Of a stretch of 5,957 nucleotides of DNA, positions 5,534 through 5,957 are shown piece by piece. Under the pieces are notes generated by a model. That model saw only the letters and a program-made list of their open reading frames with translations. It did not search any database and was not told the origin of the DNA. Source of the stretch: an archaeon (GTDB lineage: Archaea > Nanobdellota > Nanobdellia > Pacearchaeales > GW2011-AR1); contig DAIEOU010000030.1 of assembly GCA_027348755.1 (NCBI GenBank), positions 1 to 5,957 of the forward strand, given 5' to 3'. Each line of letters begins with the position of its first letter. Position 1 is the stretch's first letter. The position numbers were made by a program, and so were the translations under genes.

Positions 5534-5606
5534 GCCCTGATAGTCTAGAGGTCATGGACGAGGCCCTCTCGCGGCCTAAACCCGGGTTCAAATCCCGGTC
5601 GGGGCA
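5534..5606 (+). tRNA. tRNA-Glu (anticodon CTC)
   Basis: A 73-base cloverleaf without an intron. The acceptor stem GCCCTGA/TCGGGGC has seven pairs, one of them T5-G68. The D arm is GTCT/GGAC. The anticodon stem AGGCC/GGCCT encloses CTCTCGC, so the anticodon is CTC, reading GAG as glutamate. The T arm CCGGG-TTCAAAT-CCCGG is perfect, and A73 follows. CCA is not encoded. It is divergent from the MraZ-like gene, apparently sharing its TATA box. No strong T run follows directly. Confidence 0.96.
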
Positions 5607-5659
5607 TTAAATCACCAACCATTTCTATTGAAATATGCATACTGAAAATGACAACAATG

Positions 5660-5667
5660 TTTATAAT
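5660..5667 (+). promoter_or_regulatory. TATA box for the last gene
   Basis: TTTATAAT, centred 25.5 bp before ATG 5689, the leaderless spacing seen elsewhere. Oddly, a good GGAG (5679-5682) lies 6 bp before the same ATG and would be used only if transcription started further upstream. Confidence 0.5.
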
Positions 5668-5688
5668 CTCAGATAATAGGAGATTTCT

Positions 5689-5957
5689 ATGAGTCGGCTT
5701 TATGATATAGTCTTCAGAGATCTAAACATACCTGTAGAGAGACAAAAAATATATGAAAAATTGCTTGCCTTAGAAGAGGATAAAGAGAGAGTTCATTCAG
5801 TCAAGTTAGAATACGGCCAGGGTCTAGGTCACGGGCCAACAAGCGACAGCATGTTTGGTAGAGTATATTGGACTTCTAACACTCCCTTAAAAATAGGGGT
5901 ATCAGTTAAACTAACGCAGGACTTCAAGAGTTTAGAAGAATTACAAGATTACCTAAA
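5689..5957 (+). CDS. Uncharacterised protein, N-terminal part (runs off the window)
   Basis: An open frame of 89 complete codons from ATG 5689 to the window edge. I do not recognise the protein. It starts MSRLYDIVFRDLNIPVERQK, has a helical charged stretch to about residue 38, then a more mixed region with GQGLGHGP (about 44-51) and a strand-like KIGVSVKL, followed by another charged helix. No membrane segment or signal peptide is visible. The start is supported by a TATA box at leaderless distance and by a GGAG six bases upstream. It is read away from tRNA-Glu on the same strand, separated by 82 bp in which I see nothing beyond these promoter elements. Confidence 0.72.
   Translation, partial: MSRLYDIVFRDLNIPVERQKIYEKLLALEEDKERVHSVKLEYGQGLGHGPTSDSMFGRVYWTSNTPLKIGVSVKLTQDFKSLEELQDYL

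Noticed and set aside
5277..5540. 87-codon plus-strand open frame across the mraZ-like gene into tRNA-Glu
   Set aside because: It overlaps the regulator on the other strand and runs into the tRNA; no promoter or family support.
5607..5688. Possible C/D box small RNA between tRNA-Glu and the last gene
   Set aside because: CTGA and TGA elements occur but there is no proper box C (RTGATGA) with correctly spaced box D, so the pattern is no better than chance.

Overview
The window looks like a piece of an archaeal chromosome of roughly 35% G+C. The evidence is an archaeal/eukaryotic-type phenylalanyl-tRNA synthetase pair (a two-subunit enzyme with a short 547-residue beta chain), what looks like the end of an archaeal RNase P p30 gene, three archaeal-style tRNAs, and TATA boxes placed about 25 bp before almost every start codon, as in leaderless archaeal transcription. 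The tight packing, very small proteins and leaderless style would suit a small-genome (DPANN-like) lineage. That placement is a guess; nothing here fixes the phylum.

Layout. The left half is read rightwards. It holds the 3' end of a probable RNase P p30 gene (1-209), then pheS (232-1752) and pheT (1752-3395), which overlap by one base. A leftward gene for an unrecognised helical protein (3383-3850) converges on pheT and overlaps its end by 13 bp. Next comes a leftward stretch: tRNA-Thr(GGT) at 3889-3960, a two-gene operon of tiny membrane proteins (4230-4526, then 4001-4228), and a YdjM/DUF457-type membrane hydrolase (4562-5011). The right end has tRNA-Gln(CTG) at 5090-5162 on plus, a MraZ/AbrB-like regulator at 5160-5480 on minus, tRNA-Glu(CTC) at 5534-5606 on plus, and the first 89 codons of an unknown gene starting at 5689.

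How the parts fit. The left side and the tRNAs belong to translation: tRNA 5'-end maturation (RNase P), charging of tRNA-Phe (PheST), and tRNAs for Thr, Gln and Glu. The middle is cell-envelope material. The two small membrane proteins are paralogues that align without gaps at a constant offset of 28 residues and carry several N-glycosylation sequons in their predicted outer tails. No gene-free stretch exceeds 300 bp; the longest is the 82 bp between tRNA-Glu and the last gene.

Regulatory style is the most uniform signal. Protein genes with their own promoter have the TATA centre 24.5-26.5 bp before the ATG. The three tRNAs have it about 28 bp before the mature 5' end. One near-palindromic TTTTAAA box appears to serve both the mraZ-like gene and tRNA-Glu. 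This rule also decides three starts (pheS 232, the unknown gene 3850, mraZ-like 5480) in favour of ATG over upstream TTG codons. I did not find a convincing new multi-gene system. The best candidates for something undescribed are the paralogous membrane-protein pair and the archaeal MraZ-like gene.
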